This document shows positions 52,761 through 62,300 of a stretch of 64,000 bases of DNA, one piece after another. Made by a program: the position numbers and the translations under genes. Origin of the DNA: Rheinheimera tangshanensis (GTDB taxonomy: Bacteria; Pseudomonadota; Gammaproteobacteria; Enterobacterales; Alteromonadaceae); contig NZ_BMLH01000003.1 in assembly GCF_014645135.1 (NCBI RefSeq), positions 62,001 through 126,000 on the forward strand, given 5' to 3'. Each line of letters opens with the position of its first letter. The stretch's first letter is position 1. Under the pieces are notes generated by a model. That model searched no databases, had not been told where the DNA came from, and saw only the letters and a list, made by a program, of their open reading frames with translations.

Positions 52761-52782
52761 AAAGCCCGGTTCGCCGGGCTTT
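52761..52782 (+). terminator. Terminator-like hairpin between frmA and fghA
   Basis: AAAGCCCGG / CCGGGCTTT stem with TTCG loop. It lies inside the frmA-fghA operon and may reduce fghA transcription or protect the frmA message. Confidence 0.6.
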
Positions 52783-52802
52783 CTCTATACAAGGACAAAG
52801 TT

Positions 52803-53639
52803 ATGACCTTAATTCAGTTATCCGAACATAAACTCTTTGCTGGCCGCCAGATTAAATATCAGCATCACTCAGAATCCGTCAAAGGCGTGATGCACTTTTC
52901 TGTGTATTTGCCGCCTGCTGCCGAAAGACAAAAAGTACCAGTGCTGTATTGGTTATCCGGTTTAACCTGCACCGATGAAAACTTTTCAGTCAAAGCCGGT
53001 GCGCAGCGTGTCGCCGCAGAATTGGGTATAGCCTTAGTGATCCCGGACACCAGCCCACGGGGCGAAAAGGTGGCGGACGATGCTGCTTATGATTTAGGTC
53101 AGGGCGCTGGTTTTTATGTCAATGCGACCCAAGAGCCATGGGCTGAGCACTATCAGATGTACGACTATATCAGCCGTGAATTACCTGCTTTAGTCGAAGC
53201 ACATTTGCCTGTTACATCAGTCAAAGCGATCAGTGGCCATTCCATGGGCGGCCATGGCGCTTTAGTGATTGCTCTGCGTGAACAGGGCGCTTATCGCTCC
53301 GTATCGGCTTTTTCGCCTATTTGCCAGCCGACAGAGTGCGACTGGGGTAGAAAAGCGTTGACTGCTTATTTGGGCAGCGATCAAAGTCAGTGGCTGCAGT
53401 ACGACGCGAGTTTTTTGCTGGCACAGCGCCAAAGCACGTTGCCTATGCTGATTGATCAAGGCGAGGGCGATCAGTTTTACCCGTCGCAGCTTCGCACTCA
53501 ATCTCTGATCGAAGCCAATCAGCGCAGCCAAAGCGCAGCGCAAATTCGCCTGCAACCAGGTTATGATCACAGCTACTTTTTTATCAGCAGCTTTATTGAA
53601 GAGCACCTGCATTTTCATGCAAAGCACCTGAAGGCTTAG
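52803..53639 (+). CDS. fghA: S-formylglutathione hydrolase
   Basis: 278 residues, the family length. Esterase D fold with nucleophile elbow GHSMGGHGAL, SGLTCTDENF oxyanion region, acid in LIDQGEGDQFY and catalytic His in GYDHSYFFI. AAGGA precedes the ATG. It hydrolyses S-formylglutathione to formate and glutathione after FrmA. Separated from frmA by 64 bp containing a hairpin. Confidence 0.94.
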   Translation: MTLIQLSEHKLFAGRQIKYQHHSESVKGVMHFSVYLPPAAERQKVPVLYWLSGLTCTDENFSVKAGAQRVAAELGIALVIPDTSPRGEKVADDAAYDLGQGAGFYVNATQEPWAEHYQMYDYISRELPALVEAHLPVTSVKAISGHSMGGHGALVIALREQGAYRSVSAFSPICQPTECDWGRKALTAYLGSDQSQWLQYDASFLLAQRQSTLPMLIDQGEGDQFYPSQLRTQSLIEANQRSQSAAQIRLQPGYDHSYFFISSFIEEHLHFHAKHLKA

Positions 53640-53668
53640 GTTGAGCTCCATCGCTACGGATTTTTTAC

Positions 53669-53698
53669 TTGCCCAAACTCCTCAAGCACGGCTAGAAT
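53669..53698 (+). promoter_or_regulatory. Promoter of the riboswitch/TMEM165 transcript
   Basis: TTGCCC (-35), 18-bp spacer, TAGAAT (-10), giving a start near 53705, just before the riboswitch aptamer. Confidence 0.55.
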
Positions 53699-53704
53699 GG
53701 CGCC

Positions 53705-53896
53705 GCGCTTAGGGGAGTAATTTACAAAACCGCCAGGTTTTGTGTTGTTGTCAACATACTTGTACCTCACTGTACATGGCAATAACGTCCCTCCGATCAG
53801 CTTTGATCAGGTATTAATGAGACCTAAGACAACGTACTAACCCCAGGCGGGAGTTGGTCTGTTGTCTTATGTTTAGTTTTCCCGCCAGGTGCAGTT
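53705..53896 (+). ncRNA. yybP-ykoY manganese riboswitch
   Basis: The conserved aptamer pieces occur in order: GGGGAGTA (53712-53719), GTCAACATAC (53750-53759), TGAGACCT (53818-53825) and GGTCT (53856-53860) closing against AGACC. These are the hallmark loops of the Mn2+-sensing yybP-ykoY RNA found before alx, mntP and TMEM165-type genes. Downstream, GGCGGGA (53846-53852) can pair with TCCCGCC (53880-53886) next to the Shine-Dalgarno sequence, and TAAGACAAC (53825-53833) with GTTGTCTTA (53861-53869), so a switch controlling translation start is likely. Confidence 0.88.
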
Positions 53897-53897
53897 T

Positions 53898-54461
53898 ATG
53901 TTTTTTGATGCCTTTGTTGCCTCTTTCGCTTCTGTTGCTGTTGCAGAGATCGGCGATAAAACTCAGCTTTTGTCTTTATTCCTCGCGGCCCGCTTTCGCT
54001 CCCGTGGCGCTATTATTGCCGGTATTCTGGTGGCTACTTTGCTTAATCATGCCGCATCAGCCTGGTTTGGTGCCTGGGTGGTGCAGTTTATTCCAGAGGG
54101 TTGGCATAGCTGGCTGTTAGGTGGATCTTTTATTGCCGTGGCCTTGTGGTTGCTTATTCCGGATAAAGACGACAGTGAAGAAGTCAGTGTTTTGAAATAC
54201 GGTGCCTTTTTTGCCAGCTGTATTTTGTTTTTCCTGGCAGAAATTGGCGATAAAACACAAGTAGCTACTGTGCTTTTGGCAGCCACTTACCCTGAAACCT
54301 GGCAAGTGATTTTAGGCACTACCATCGGCATGCTGGCCGCTAATGTGCCTGTCGTTTACGCCGGTAGCTGGTTGCTGGAACGTATTTCGTTAGACTGGGC
54401 ACGTCGTGTTGCCTGCGCCATTTTTATGCTACTGGGTGTCGTGACTATTCTGATGTATTAA
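53898..54461 (+). CDS. TMEM165/GDT1-family Mn2+ exporter (MneA-like)
   Basis: 187 residues from the ATG at 53898, with AGGTG before it; a GTG at 53889 is within the ribosome site. Six TM helices with two copies of the family motif EIGDKTQ (residues 17-23 and about 114-120), the conserved acidic pair that binds the transported cation. UPF0016/GDT1 proteins move Mn2+ or Ca2+; the upstream manganese riboswitch makes Mn2+ export the likely job. Confidence 0.9.
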   Translation: MFFDAFVASFASVAVAEIGDKTQLLSLFLAARFRSRGAIIAGILVATLLNHAASAWFGAWVVQFIPEGWHSWLLGGSFIAVALWLLIPDKDDSEEVSVLKYGAFFASCILFFLAEIGDKTQVATVLLAATYPETWQVILGTTIGMLAANVPVVYAGSWLLERISLDWARRVACAIFMLLGVVTILMY

Positions 54462-54488
54462 CCCAGAGTCGAAAACGGACTGAGAATA

Positions 54489-54517
54489 TTGAGTTGTTTA
54501 ATTTGTGAACAACTCAA
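54489..54517. other. Inverted repeat after the TMEM165-type gene
   Basis: Perfect 10-bp arms TTGAGTTGTT / AACAACTCAA with a 9-nt loop. It lacks a T tract. Transcript-end hairpin or operator for ygiQ. Confidence 0.45.
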
Positions 54518-54530
54518 CTCTGCCTTAATG

Positions 54531-54560
54531 TTAGTATTATCCTGCTGAGTCAAGTATAAT
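54531..54560 (+). promoter_or_regulatory. Candidate promoter of ygiQ
   Basis: Perfect -10 TATAAT (54555-54560) with a poor -35 (TTAGTA) 18 bp before it. About 35 bp from the -10 to the ygiQ start. Confidence 0.45.
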
Positions 54561-54600
54561 GCTCGGCCATTTTTGGCAGGCAAAACCGAGTGAATAACAG

Positions 54601-56856
54601 ATGCAAACGAATCAGGCCCCTTTAAGAAAATCCGCAGCAGTGGACCGCATGGCCGCCGAGCGGGAACTATTTTCTTATCCTAAATACTGGGCTGAGTCCT
54701 TTGGTACTGCACCGTTTTTGCCAATGAGCCGTGCCGAGATGAAACAACTCGGCTGGGACAGTTGCGATATTATTCTGGTGGTCGGTGACGCTTATGTTGA
54801 TCACCCGAGCTTTGGTATGGCTGTTGTGGGGCGTATGCTGGAAAGTCAGGGCTTTCGGGTGGGCATTATTGCTCAACCGGATTGGTCGTCTAAAGATGCT
54901 TTTATGACGCTTGGCAAACCTAATCTGTTTTTTGGCGTCTCTGCCGGCAATATGGATTCGATGATTAACCGCTATACAGCGGACAAAAAATTACGTCACG
55001 ACGATGCCTATACGCCAGGCAATGAAGGCGGCAAACGACCAGACCGGGCTGTCATTGTCTATTCGCAGCGCTGTAAAGAAGCTTATAAAGATGTGCCTGT
55101 GATCATTGGTGGTATAGAGGCCAGTTTGCGCCGTATCGCCCATTATGATTACTGGCAGGAAAAAGTTCGTCGCTCCATTATTTTTGATGCCAAAGCAGAA
55201 TTACTAATTTACGGCAACGCAGAGCGCCCTCTGGTGGAAGTGGCGCATCGCATAGCTAATGGTGAAGATATCAATACGCTGCACGATATTCGTGGTACTG
55301 CGGTTATTCGTAAAGAACCTTTGCCGGGCTGGCGTGGTGTCGACTCTACCGCTATTGATAAAGTCGGTAAAATTGATCCCGTGCCTAATCCTTATGGTGC
55401 AGACGATGTCGGTTGTGGCACTTTTTCTGAATTTGCGCAGCAAGGTATAGACTTAAGCAAAGCGCCTGAAGTGGAAGCTAAGCCGATACTGGTGCAGCCT
55501 CCGCGGCAAAAACCCTGGGAAAAAACTTATGTGAAGTTGCCAGCTTTTGAACAGGTCAGTGTGAACAAGCCGCTGTATGCTCATGCTTCACGTATCCTGC
55601 ACCAGGAAACCAACCCAGGTTGTGCCCGTGCTATTTTCCAGCGCCATGGTGACCGTTATTTATGGGTGAATCCGCCAGCTTTTCCATTAACGACGGAAGA
55701 GATGGACGGCGTGTTTGGCCTGCCTTATCAGCGTGTGCCTCATCCTGTGTATGGCAAGGCAAAAATTCCTGCTTATGAGATGATCAAAACCTCGGTCAAT
55801 ATCATGCGTGGTTGTTTTGGTGGCTGTTCCTTTTGCTCTATTACCGAGCACGAAGGCCGCGTCATTCAAAGCCGTTCTCAGGAATCGATTTTAAAAGAAA
55901 TTAAGGAAATTCGTGACAAAGTGCCGGGTTTTACCGGCGTGATCTCGGATTTAGGTGGCCCAACCGCCAATATGTATCGCCTGCGTTGTAAAAATCCAAA
56001 AGCGGAGCAAACCTGTCGCCGACCTTCTTGTGTCTATCCGACTATTTGCGAGCATATGGACACAGACCAAAGCCCAACTGTAGATCTATACCGTGCAGCC
56101 CGCAAAGTAGATGGCGTGAAGAAAATTCTGGTCGCGTCCGGTGTTCGCTACGACTTAGCGGTTGAAGACCCTAACTACGTCAAAGAGTTAGTGCAGCATC
56201 ATGTCGGCGGTTATTTAAAAATTGCTCCTGAGCATACTGAAACTGGCCCTTTGTCGAAAATGATGAAACCAGGCATGGGCGCGTATGACAAGTTTAAAGA
56301 AATGTTCGACCGCTTTAGCCGTGAAGCGGGCAAAGAGCAGTACCTGATCCCGTATTTTATTTCAGCGCATCCTGGCACCACTGACAGAGACATGGTGAAT
56401 TTAGCGCTTTGGCTAAAAGAGCGTGACTTTAAACTGGATCAGGTGCAGAACTTCTACCCAAGTCCTATGGCCAACGCGACTACCATCTATCACACAGAGA
56501 TGAACTCGCTAAAGAATATCAAAGGCAATACCGAAGTAGTGCCTGTGCCTAAAGGGGAGCGTCAGCGTCGCTTGCATAAAGCTTTATTGCGTTATCACGA
56601 CCCGAAAGGCTGGCCAATGATCCGTGAAGCTTTGGTCAAAATGGGCCTCAAACAGCTGATTGGCCGTGGCAAAGGTTGTCTGGTGCCGGAAGAGGGTAAA
56701 GAAGACCTATTCCTGCGTGGCACCAAAGTACCGGGCAAAAAACCGGGTCAGGTGGCGTTAACCCGTCATACCGGAGTTAATCCGGCGGCTAAAGCGGTAG
56801 AGAAAATTAAACGCTCATCCGGTAAACCGTCCTTTAGCAAGAGAGCCAAAGGCTAA
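54601..56856 (+). CDS. ygiQ: YgiQ-family radical SAM protein
   Basis: 751 residues, the usual length. The N-terminal UPF0313 domain ([29 protein letters not shown]) is followed by the radical SAM core with the iron-sulfur motif CFGGCSFC near residue 405-412 (CxxxCxxC), then a basic C-terminal tail. The enzyme is predicted to use S-adenosylmethionine radical chemistry on an unknown substrate. Followed after 1 nt by a GNAT gene, so co-transcribed. Confidence 0.92.
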   Translation: MQTNQAPLRKSAAVDRMAAERELFSYPKYWAESFGTAPFLPMSRAEMKQLGWDSCDIILVVGDAYVDHPSFGMAVVGRMLESQGFRVGIIAQPDWSSKDAFMTLGKPNLFFGVSAGNMDSMINRYTADKKLRHDDAYTPGNEGGKRPDRAVIVYSQRCKEAYKDVPVIIGGIEASLRRIAHYDYWQEKVRRSIIFDAKAELLIYGNAERPLVEVAHRIANGEDINTLHDIRGTAVIRKEPLPGWRGVDSTAIDKVGKIDPVPNPYGADDVGCGTFSEFAQQGIDLSKAPEVEAKPILVQPPRQKPWEKTYVKLPAFEQVSVNKPLYAHASRILHQETNPGCARAIFQRHGDRYLWVNPPAFPLTTEEMDGVFGLPYQRVPHPVYGKAKIPAYEMIKTSVNIMRGCFGGCSFCSITEHEGRVIQSRSQESILKEIKEIRDKVPGFTGVISDLGGPTANMYRLRCKNPKAEQTCRRPSCVYPTICEHMDTDQSPTVDLYRAARKVDGVKKILVASGVRYDLAVEDPNYVKELVQHHVGGYLKIAPEHTETGPLSKMMKPGMGAYDKFKEMFDRFSREAGKEQYLIPYFISAHPGTTDRDMVNLALWLKERDFKLDQVQNFYPSPMANATTIYHTEMNSLKNIKGNTEVVPVPKGERQRRLHKALLRYHDPKGWPMIREALVKMGLKQLIGRGKGCLVPEEGKEDLFLRGTKVPGKKPGQVALTRHTGVNPAAKAVEKIKRSSGKPSFSKRAKG

Positions 56857-56857
56857 G

Positions 56858-57379
56858 ATGATGGCGATGGAAGCTGTGCTTGAAACACCAAGGTTGATTC
56901 TGCGCGCTTTTACACTGGATGATGTGGATGCAATGTATCAGCTGATGACAGTGCCGCAAGTGATACGTTATGTTGGCAACCAACCAGCGCAGTCAAAACA
57001 AGACACACTGGATTATCTTATGCAGCATCCACTGCGGGATTATCAGGTGTATGGGTACGGTCGTTTTGCCTGTGTCTGGAAAGAAACGGGCCAGGTGATA
57101 GGTTTCAGTGGTATTAAGTTTTTGGAAGAAATTCAGGAAACTGAGCTTGGTTACCGCTTCTTGCCAGAGTTTTGGCGCAAGGGGCTGGCCACTGAAGCCG
57201 GGCAGGCCGTCATTCAGTTTGCACAAGGCTTAGGTTTGAAAAGATTAGTGGCTGTGATCCATCCGCAGAATGAAGGCTCTAAGCTTGTGGCCACTAAATT
57301 AGGCTTTGGCCTCGAAGGTAAAACAGAATTGTCTTTGCTTGAAAATCAGGATTTATTGCTGTTTTCCAGAACCATCTAA
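56858..57379 (+). CDS. GNAT acetyltransferase (RimJ/RimL type)
   Basis: 173 residues. The RimJ/RimL-type GNAT pattern is seen: TPRLILRAFTLDDVDAMYQL at the start, GRFACVWKETGQVIGFSGI (strands 2-4), ELGYRFLPEFWRKGLATEAGQAVIQFA (acetyl-CoA binding loop, RKGLAT) and HPQNEGSKLVATKLGFGLEG. Acceptor unknown, often a protein N-terminus or antibiotic. One nt after ygiQ. ATGs at 56861 and 56867 are alternative starts. Confidence 0.88.
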   Translation: MMAMEAVLETPRLILRAFTLDDVDAMYQLMTVPQVIRYVGNQPAQSKQDTLDYLMQHPLRDYQVYGYGRFACVWKETGQVIGFSGIKFLEEIQETELGYRFLPEFWRKGLATEAGQAVIQFAQGLGLKRLVAVIHPQNEGSKLVATKLGFGLEGKTELSLLENQDLLLFSRTI

Positions 57380-57398
57380 GTTTTTATAGTCTAAAGGC

Positions 57399-57470
57399 CA
57401 GAGCCTGAGCTTTGGCTTATTATTTCCCGCGCCATTTAAACAAGCCGCTTTAGTACTTATTCAGGCTCTG
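57399..57470. other. Widely spaced inverted repeat
   Basis: CAGAGCCTGA (57399-57408) and TCAGGCTCTG (57461-57470), perfect arms, 52-bp spacer, between the GNAT gene and the next. Possible large hairpin; function unknown. Confidence 0.35.
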
Positions 57471-57502
57471 TTAAACTTTGCCGCCTTTTGATTGGAGTTC
57501 GT

Positions 57503-58138
57503 ATGGCGTTGAAGTTTTCGCTCAATTTACAATCTGTTGCTGCACAGTGGATGCTCTGTTTGCTGCTGGCTATTGCTGCTGTTTTTGCGTATCAGGCCAA
57601 ACCCTGGTTGGCATTTATGCTATTGCCTGAACCCATGACTCAATCTCAGTTAAAGCAAGTGAATGATTTTGAATCTGAAAATCCAGAAGCTACTCAAGTG
57701 CTCCATGCCTATCTGGGGATCCGCGCTTTGATGGCCGAAGAAACGTTATTGCTGGAGCAACATGCGGCTTGGGACGACCAGGACCGTGATGAAGGCTGGG
57801 CTGAGGCCACAGAGTACTTATTAGCCCATTTAGCTGTGACTACCACGAATAATGAATTACGGATCCTCGATAGCGAATGTCGCAATACCTTGTGTCAGGT
57901 CAAGTTGATGGCACCGACACCACTAACTAAAGAATTTACTGTGAAGATCCTCGACTACGCCAAAGTGCTAAAAGCCGGCGAGTTAGAATATGAAGATTTG
58001 GAAAGTCTACCCGGCGCTGTGTTATTAAAACTCAAAGCCAATAAAAGATATAAGTTTGATGAAGCGACTTCGGCACAGTTGTGGCCGCAAGAGCGCAAGC
58101 AATGGGAACAGGAGTTAAAAACATGGTACACAAAATAA
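57503..58138 (+). CDS. Membrane-anchored hypothetical protein
   Basis: 211 residues from the ATG at 57503 (GGAG 6 nt before it). One N-terminal TM (about 12-30), then a periplasmic helical domain with a conserved-looking LDSECRNTLCQVKL, two Cys five residues apart that may form a disulphide. No family recognised. The next gene overlaps its end by 16 bp, so the two are co-translated. Confidence 0.65.
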   Translation: MALKFSLNLQSVAAQWMLCLLLAIAAVFAYQAKPWLAFMLLPEPMTQSQLKQVNDFESENPEATQVLHAYLGIRALMAEETLLLEQHAAWDDQDRDEGWAEATEYLLAHLAVTTTNNELRILDSECRNTLCQVKLMAPTPLTKEFTVKILDYAKVLKAGELEYEDLESLPGAVLLKLKANKRYKFDEATSAQLWPQERKQWEQELKTWYTK

Positions 58139-58356
58139 AGTATCCGGCAGTATTTCTGCTGGTGTATCTGTTGTGTGCTTTGATTGATTTTGGCACCACC
58201 TATTATCGCCAGGCAAAAATTCCTGTGACAGAGTACAGCAGTGCAGAATTGTCTGAGGCTATGCAACAACTCATGCAGCAGCATCGTCTGACTGGCGCTG
58301 AGTTGTCTCAGGCGATTAGCGATGTGCAACAGCAAAAGAAACGTTACCTCGATTAA
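58123..58356 (+). CDS. Small membrane-anchored hypothetical protein
   Basis: 77 residues from the ATG at 58123, which has GGAG before it and overlaps the previous stop by 16 bp; a longer frame from 58081 lacks a ribosome site. One N-terminal TM (about 8-23), then an amphipathic helix with Gln and Leu repeats (SAELSEAMQQLMQQHRLTG). No family recognised; probably works with the upstream partner. Convergent with ygiD, sharing 4 bp. Confidence 0.65.
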   Translation: MVHKIKYPAVFLLVYLLCALIDFGTTYYRQAKIPVTEYSSAELSEAMQQLMQQHRLTGAELSQAISDVQQQKKRYLD

Positions 58357-59132
58357 ACGCTGTTCTGGCTTAACTTGACGGACAACATACTTAAAGCGCC
58401 ATATAAAATGTCGTTGTTAAACAGGCTGATGTCGTCCCCATCCAGCATGCTGCCGAGTACATAAAGTAAAGGTAAAAAATGGTCCGGGTGAGGCACCGCT
58501 AGTCTGGCCGCTTCCCCGAGGCTCTGATACCGAGCTATCTCCTCCACCTTTTTACTGAGTAATAATTCTTTTATTTGATGGTTAAACTGTTCGGCCCATA
58601 AAGGTGGCTGAGTGCTTTGCCAGTCCAGCATCCGCAGGTTATGCACCACGTTTCCTGAACCCAGAATCATCACACCTTGTTGACGCAGTGGGGCCAGCTT
58701 TTTTGCCAGTTGCAGATGCTCAGCTGGGCTTAAATGCTGATCCAGGCTCAGTTGCACCACTGGAATATCCGCCTTAGGAAACATATGGATCAATACAGAC
58801 CAGGCGCCATGGTCCAGGCCCCAGGTTAAATCCAATTCCACCTGATGTGGGTTTAACAGAGTTTTTATTTCAGCCGCCAGTTGTGGGCTACCCGGAGCAG
58901 GGTACTGCACCTGATGTAAATCTTGTGGAAAACCATAAAAGTCATGAATAGTTTTGGGGGCAGCCATGGCTGTGACCGCAGTGCCTTTAGTGTACCAGTG
59001 CGCTGATACCATCAGGATGGCTTTTGGGGGCAGGCCTTTTACTACAGATTGCCATTGCTGTACCTGGGCATTTTGCTCCAGCGCATTCATAGGACTGCCG
59101 TGGCCAATAAATAAAGCAGGTTGAATCGACAT
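58353..59132 (-). CDS. ygiD: 4,5-DOPA extradiol dioxygenase-like protein YgiD
   Basis: 259 residues, LigB/DODA fold. Metal-binding and active-site segments are FIGHGSPMNALE at the start, SAHWYT, LDHGAWSVLIHMFP and a late PHPDHFLPLLYVLG, as in the E. coli YgiD zinc enzyme that opens the DOPA ring. GGAG precedes the ATG. Physiological substrate in bacteria uncertain. Confidence 0.9.
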   Translation of the reverse strand: MSIQPALFIGHGSPMNALEQNAQVQQWQSVVKGLPPKAILMVSAHWYTKGTAVTAMAAPKTIHDFYGFPQDLHQVQYPAPGSPQLAAEIKTLLNPHQVELDLTWGLDHGAWSVLIHMFPKADIPVVQLSLDQHLSPAEHLQLAKKLAPLRQQGVMILGSGNVVHNLRMLDWQSTQPPLWAEQFNHQIKELLLSKKVEEIARYQSLGEAARLAVPHPDHFLPLLYVLGSMLDGDDISLFNNDILYGALSMLSVKLSQNSV

Positions 59133-59261
59133 ATTCTGGCTCTCCGAAAGTAAAAGAGCAGTATAGAAGCTATAACTTCGATTGAATATGGTTAAATTGT
59201 GCCTCTTTTGTTCGATTTATTCGATGCTTTATCGAACTGAGAACCTTTAGATTTAACAAAC

Positions 59262-59283
59262 AAAACCGGACTAAGCCGGTTTT
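59262..59283 (-). terminator. Terminator of the giant amidohydrolase gene
   Basis: AAAACCGG / CCGGTTTT stem with a 6-nt loop; T-rich on the minus strand downstream. Confidence 0.75.
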
Positions 59284-59347
59284 GTCTGAGTTACTGCTCT
59301 GGCTTTTGCAGTGTCAGAGCTTGACCCTGTGCCTTTGGTCAATTGAG

Positions 59348-62300
59348 TTAAAAAAACCAGGGGGCCCGTTGTTTTTTCTCAGGGTAAATCTGGTTCATTG
59401 ACTCTGCGTCATACAAACGGCCGTTGACCATGCTGTATTTCACTTTGTCGCTGTCCATGATGTTTTTCAGTGGATCGGCATCCAGGATAATCAGGTCAGC
59501 CAGCTTGCCTGCTTTGATAGAGCCCAGTTGATGATCCATACCAAAAGTTTTGGCCGGGTTAATAGTGGCTGTTCTCAGGGCTTCCAGCGGGCTCATGCCG
59601 CCTTGGGCAAACATCCAAATCTCCCAATGTGCACCTAAACTTTCACGCTGACCATGAGCACCAATGTTAGTGACGACGCCTAGATCGGATAACTCTTTGG
59701 CCATTTTGGCAATAGAGATATGGTTGTAGTGATGATCGGGTGCTTTAGGGCGACGCATGCTGCGCGGACGTAGCTCATCAGCTGGTACATATTTGCTCAA
59801 ACGTGGATGTTTCCAGACATCAGTTTTATCGTACCAGTAGTTTTCACCAAAAATACCACCGTAGGCCACGATCAGGGTCGGTGTATAAGCCGTGTTGCTT
59901 TGTTGCCACAGTTGTTTGACATCGTCATACAGCACAGCCGCAGGTAAAGAGTGCTCCAGTGTGGTGTGACCATCCACCACCATGCTCAGGTTATGCTGCA
60001 ATAATGAGCCACCCTCAGGCACTACCAGCATCTCCAGTTCACGTGCTGCCTCAATCACCTGTTGGCGCTGATTACGACGCGGCTGGTTATAGCTTTTCAC
60101 CGAAAAGGCACCCACTTTTTTCAAGCGCTCTAAGTGAAATTTTGCATCGTCCAGACTATCGATATGGGAGGTATAGCCTGCACCATAAGCGCCGTACAAA
60201 ATTGTGCCGGTAGAGAAGATACGGGGACCTACTGTGATACCTGCTTTTTGCATTTCGCTGGCGGTGAAAATTTCCTGAGTGTCATTCGATGGATCGTGAA
60301 TAGAGGTCACGCCCAAAGCCAAACTGGCGTAGTTCGCATAGTTTTGTTGTGGGATCAGCTGATTGACGCCCTGAGCGCCGTGGGCGTGTGCGTCAAACAA
60401 ACCCGGTAATAAAGTTTTGCCGGTAATATCGATAACTTCTGCACCGGCCGGAACTTTGACGTCAGCTTTAGTACCAACAGCTTTGATTTTATTGCCTTCA
60501 ACCAGTACTACCGCATCCTGCAAGACGGTATCGCCTTCCATGGTAATGACCTGACCACCAACAAAAGCGATTTGGCCCTGTGGTTTATCCATAGGTACAG
60601 TAAAGCCAATGCTGCTGCCATTTTTGGCATCGACTTTGACTTTGCTGTTTACATCAAACAAACCGGCAATGCTGTGGTGATACAGTTCAGGCCCTAAGTG
60701 CCAATACAAGCTGCTGCTGTCAGAGGTCCAGCTGATATCAGTCCCTGCTTTGACGGAGAGCTGTTTGACCGGGAATTGGGTGTCCGAGCCGCTAATGTCA
60801 ATCACCGCACCACGCTCTGCGAAAGGCGTGACATAAACCTTAAAACGATCAACAAAAGCTAAATACTTGCCATCTGGTGATAACTTAAACTCGGTGCCGT
60901 ATTTGGCCGTGTATAAAGTGCGTTGCTGCTCTGTGGTCAAATCTATGCTGAGCAGTGTCGGCGATGCACCATAATCCTGCGCGAACACTCTTTTACTGTC
61001 TTTGCCAAACATAGGGGCATAGCCATTACGGCTAATCAGTTTTGGTTTATCAGCACCACTGACGCTGACTGCATAAAGGCCAGTATTGAGTGACCACTTT
61101 TTATCCAGTAACGAACCAGCACCAGATTTACGATACACCACAGTACGGCCATCCGGGCTGAAGGTAGGTTCTACATACTTACCTGGCTCTGGCGTTAAAT
61201 CACGGCTTTGGTTTGAGGCTAAATCCAGCACTTTCACCCTACCTTGAGCTGTGTCATGCCAGCTGACATAAACCAGCTTGCTGCCATCACGGGAAAACTG
61301 CGGGTAAAACTCAAAATGTTCGTTCTGGCTGGTCAGGCGTTTGGCTGAACCTGACTTTAAGTCTTTGATATACAAATGACCTAAAGCCGAATACACCGCC
61401 TTTTTACCGTCAGGCGACATATGCAGATTACCAAGGACCTTCACATCTAACTGGTCTTTGTCTAAATCCTGTTTAAATGTAACTGCCTGCTGAATTTTTT
61501 TGCTGCGCTCAACTGAGAAAGGGATTTGTGTTTTGCTTTTGCTGGCGATATCCAGACTGTTGATTTTACCACCGGCCCAGTACACCAGCTTTTTGTTATC
61601 TGGTGTCCAGCTCAAGGTAGGGTACACACCATGAATAGCCCAGGTTTCCTGCATATCACGGTCAAGCTGGTTATCTAATTGGATATGCTCGCCACTTTCT
61701 AAATCGTATAAAAACAAAGTGCTCTGGAAATCAACACGGCGAATATAAGCTAAATATTTGCCATCAGACGAAGGCGTAGGGCGGATAGCGCCACCAGCGC
61801 CTTGCAGCAGCACGTCAATTTTGCCGGTTTCGCGCTCAAAACGTTTAATAACATAAATGCCTTGTTCTGAGTCCTTGCTGTAATGAAAGGTTTTACCTGG
61901 CGTATCGTCCTGTGAAAAATAAATATATTTGCCGTCTGGCGAGAAAGCGGGCTCGCCTAAGTCTTTTTCGTCATTGGCTTTGGCGGTGAGCATCACACCA
62001 GCACCGCCAGATTTATGGTATTGCCATACTTCGCCAGCGCCTAAAGAACGACCCGCAGTAAAGTGTTTACGGGCCACAATAAACTCGCCATCCGGACTCC
62101 AGGCCGGGCTGTTGAGTAAACGGAAGGTCTCATCTGTGACTGCTTTTTGCTCTGAGCCATCGGCTTTCATTACCCAGATATTATCACCACCACCTTGATC
62201 GCTGGTAAAAGCGATGTATTTGCCGTCTGGGCTGAATACGGGTTGCATTTGCCAGCCGATATCAGAGGTTAAGGCTTTGGCTTTCCCACCGCTGATGGGC

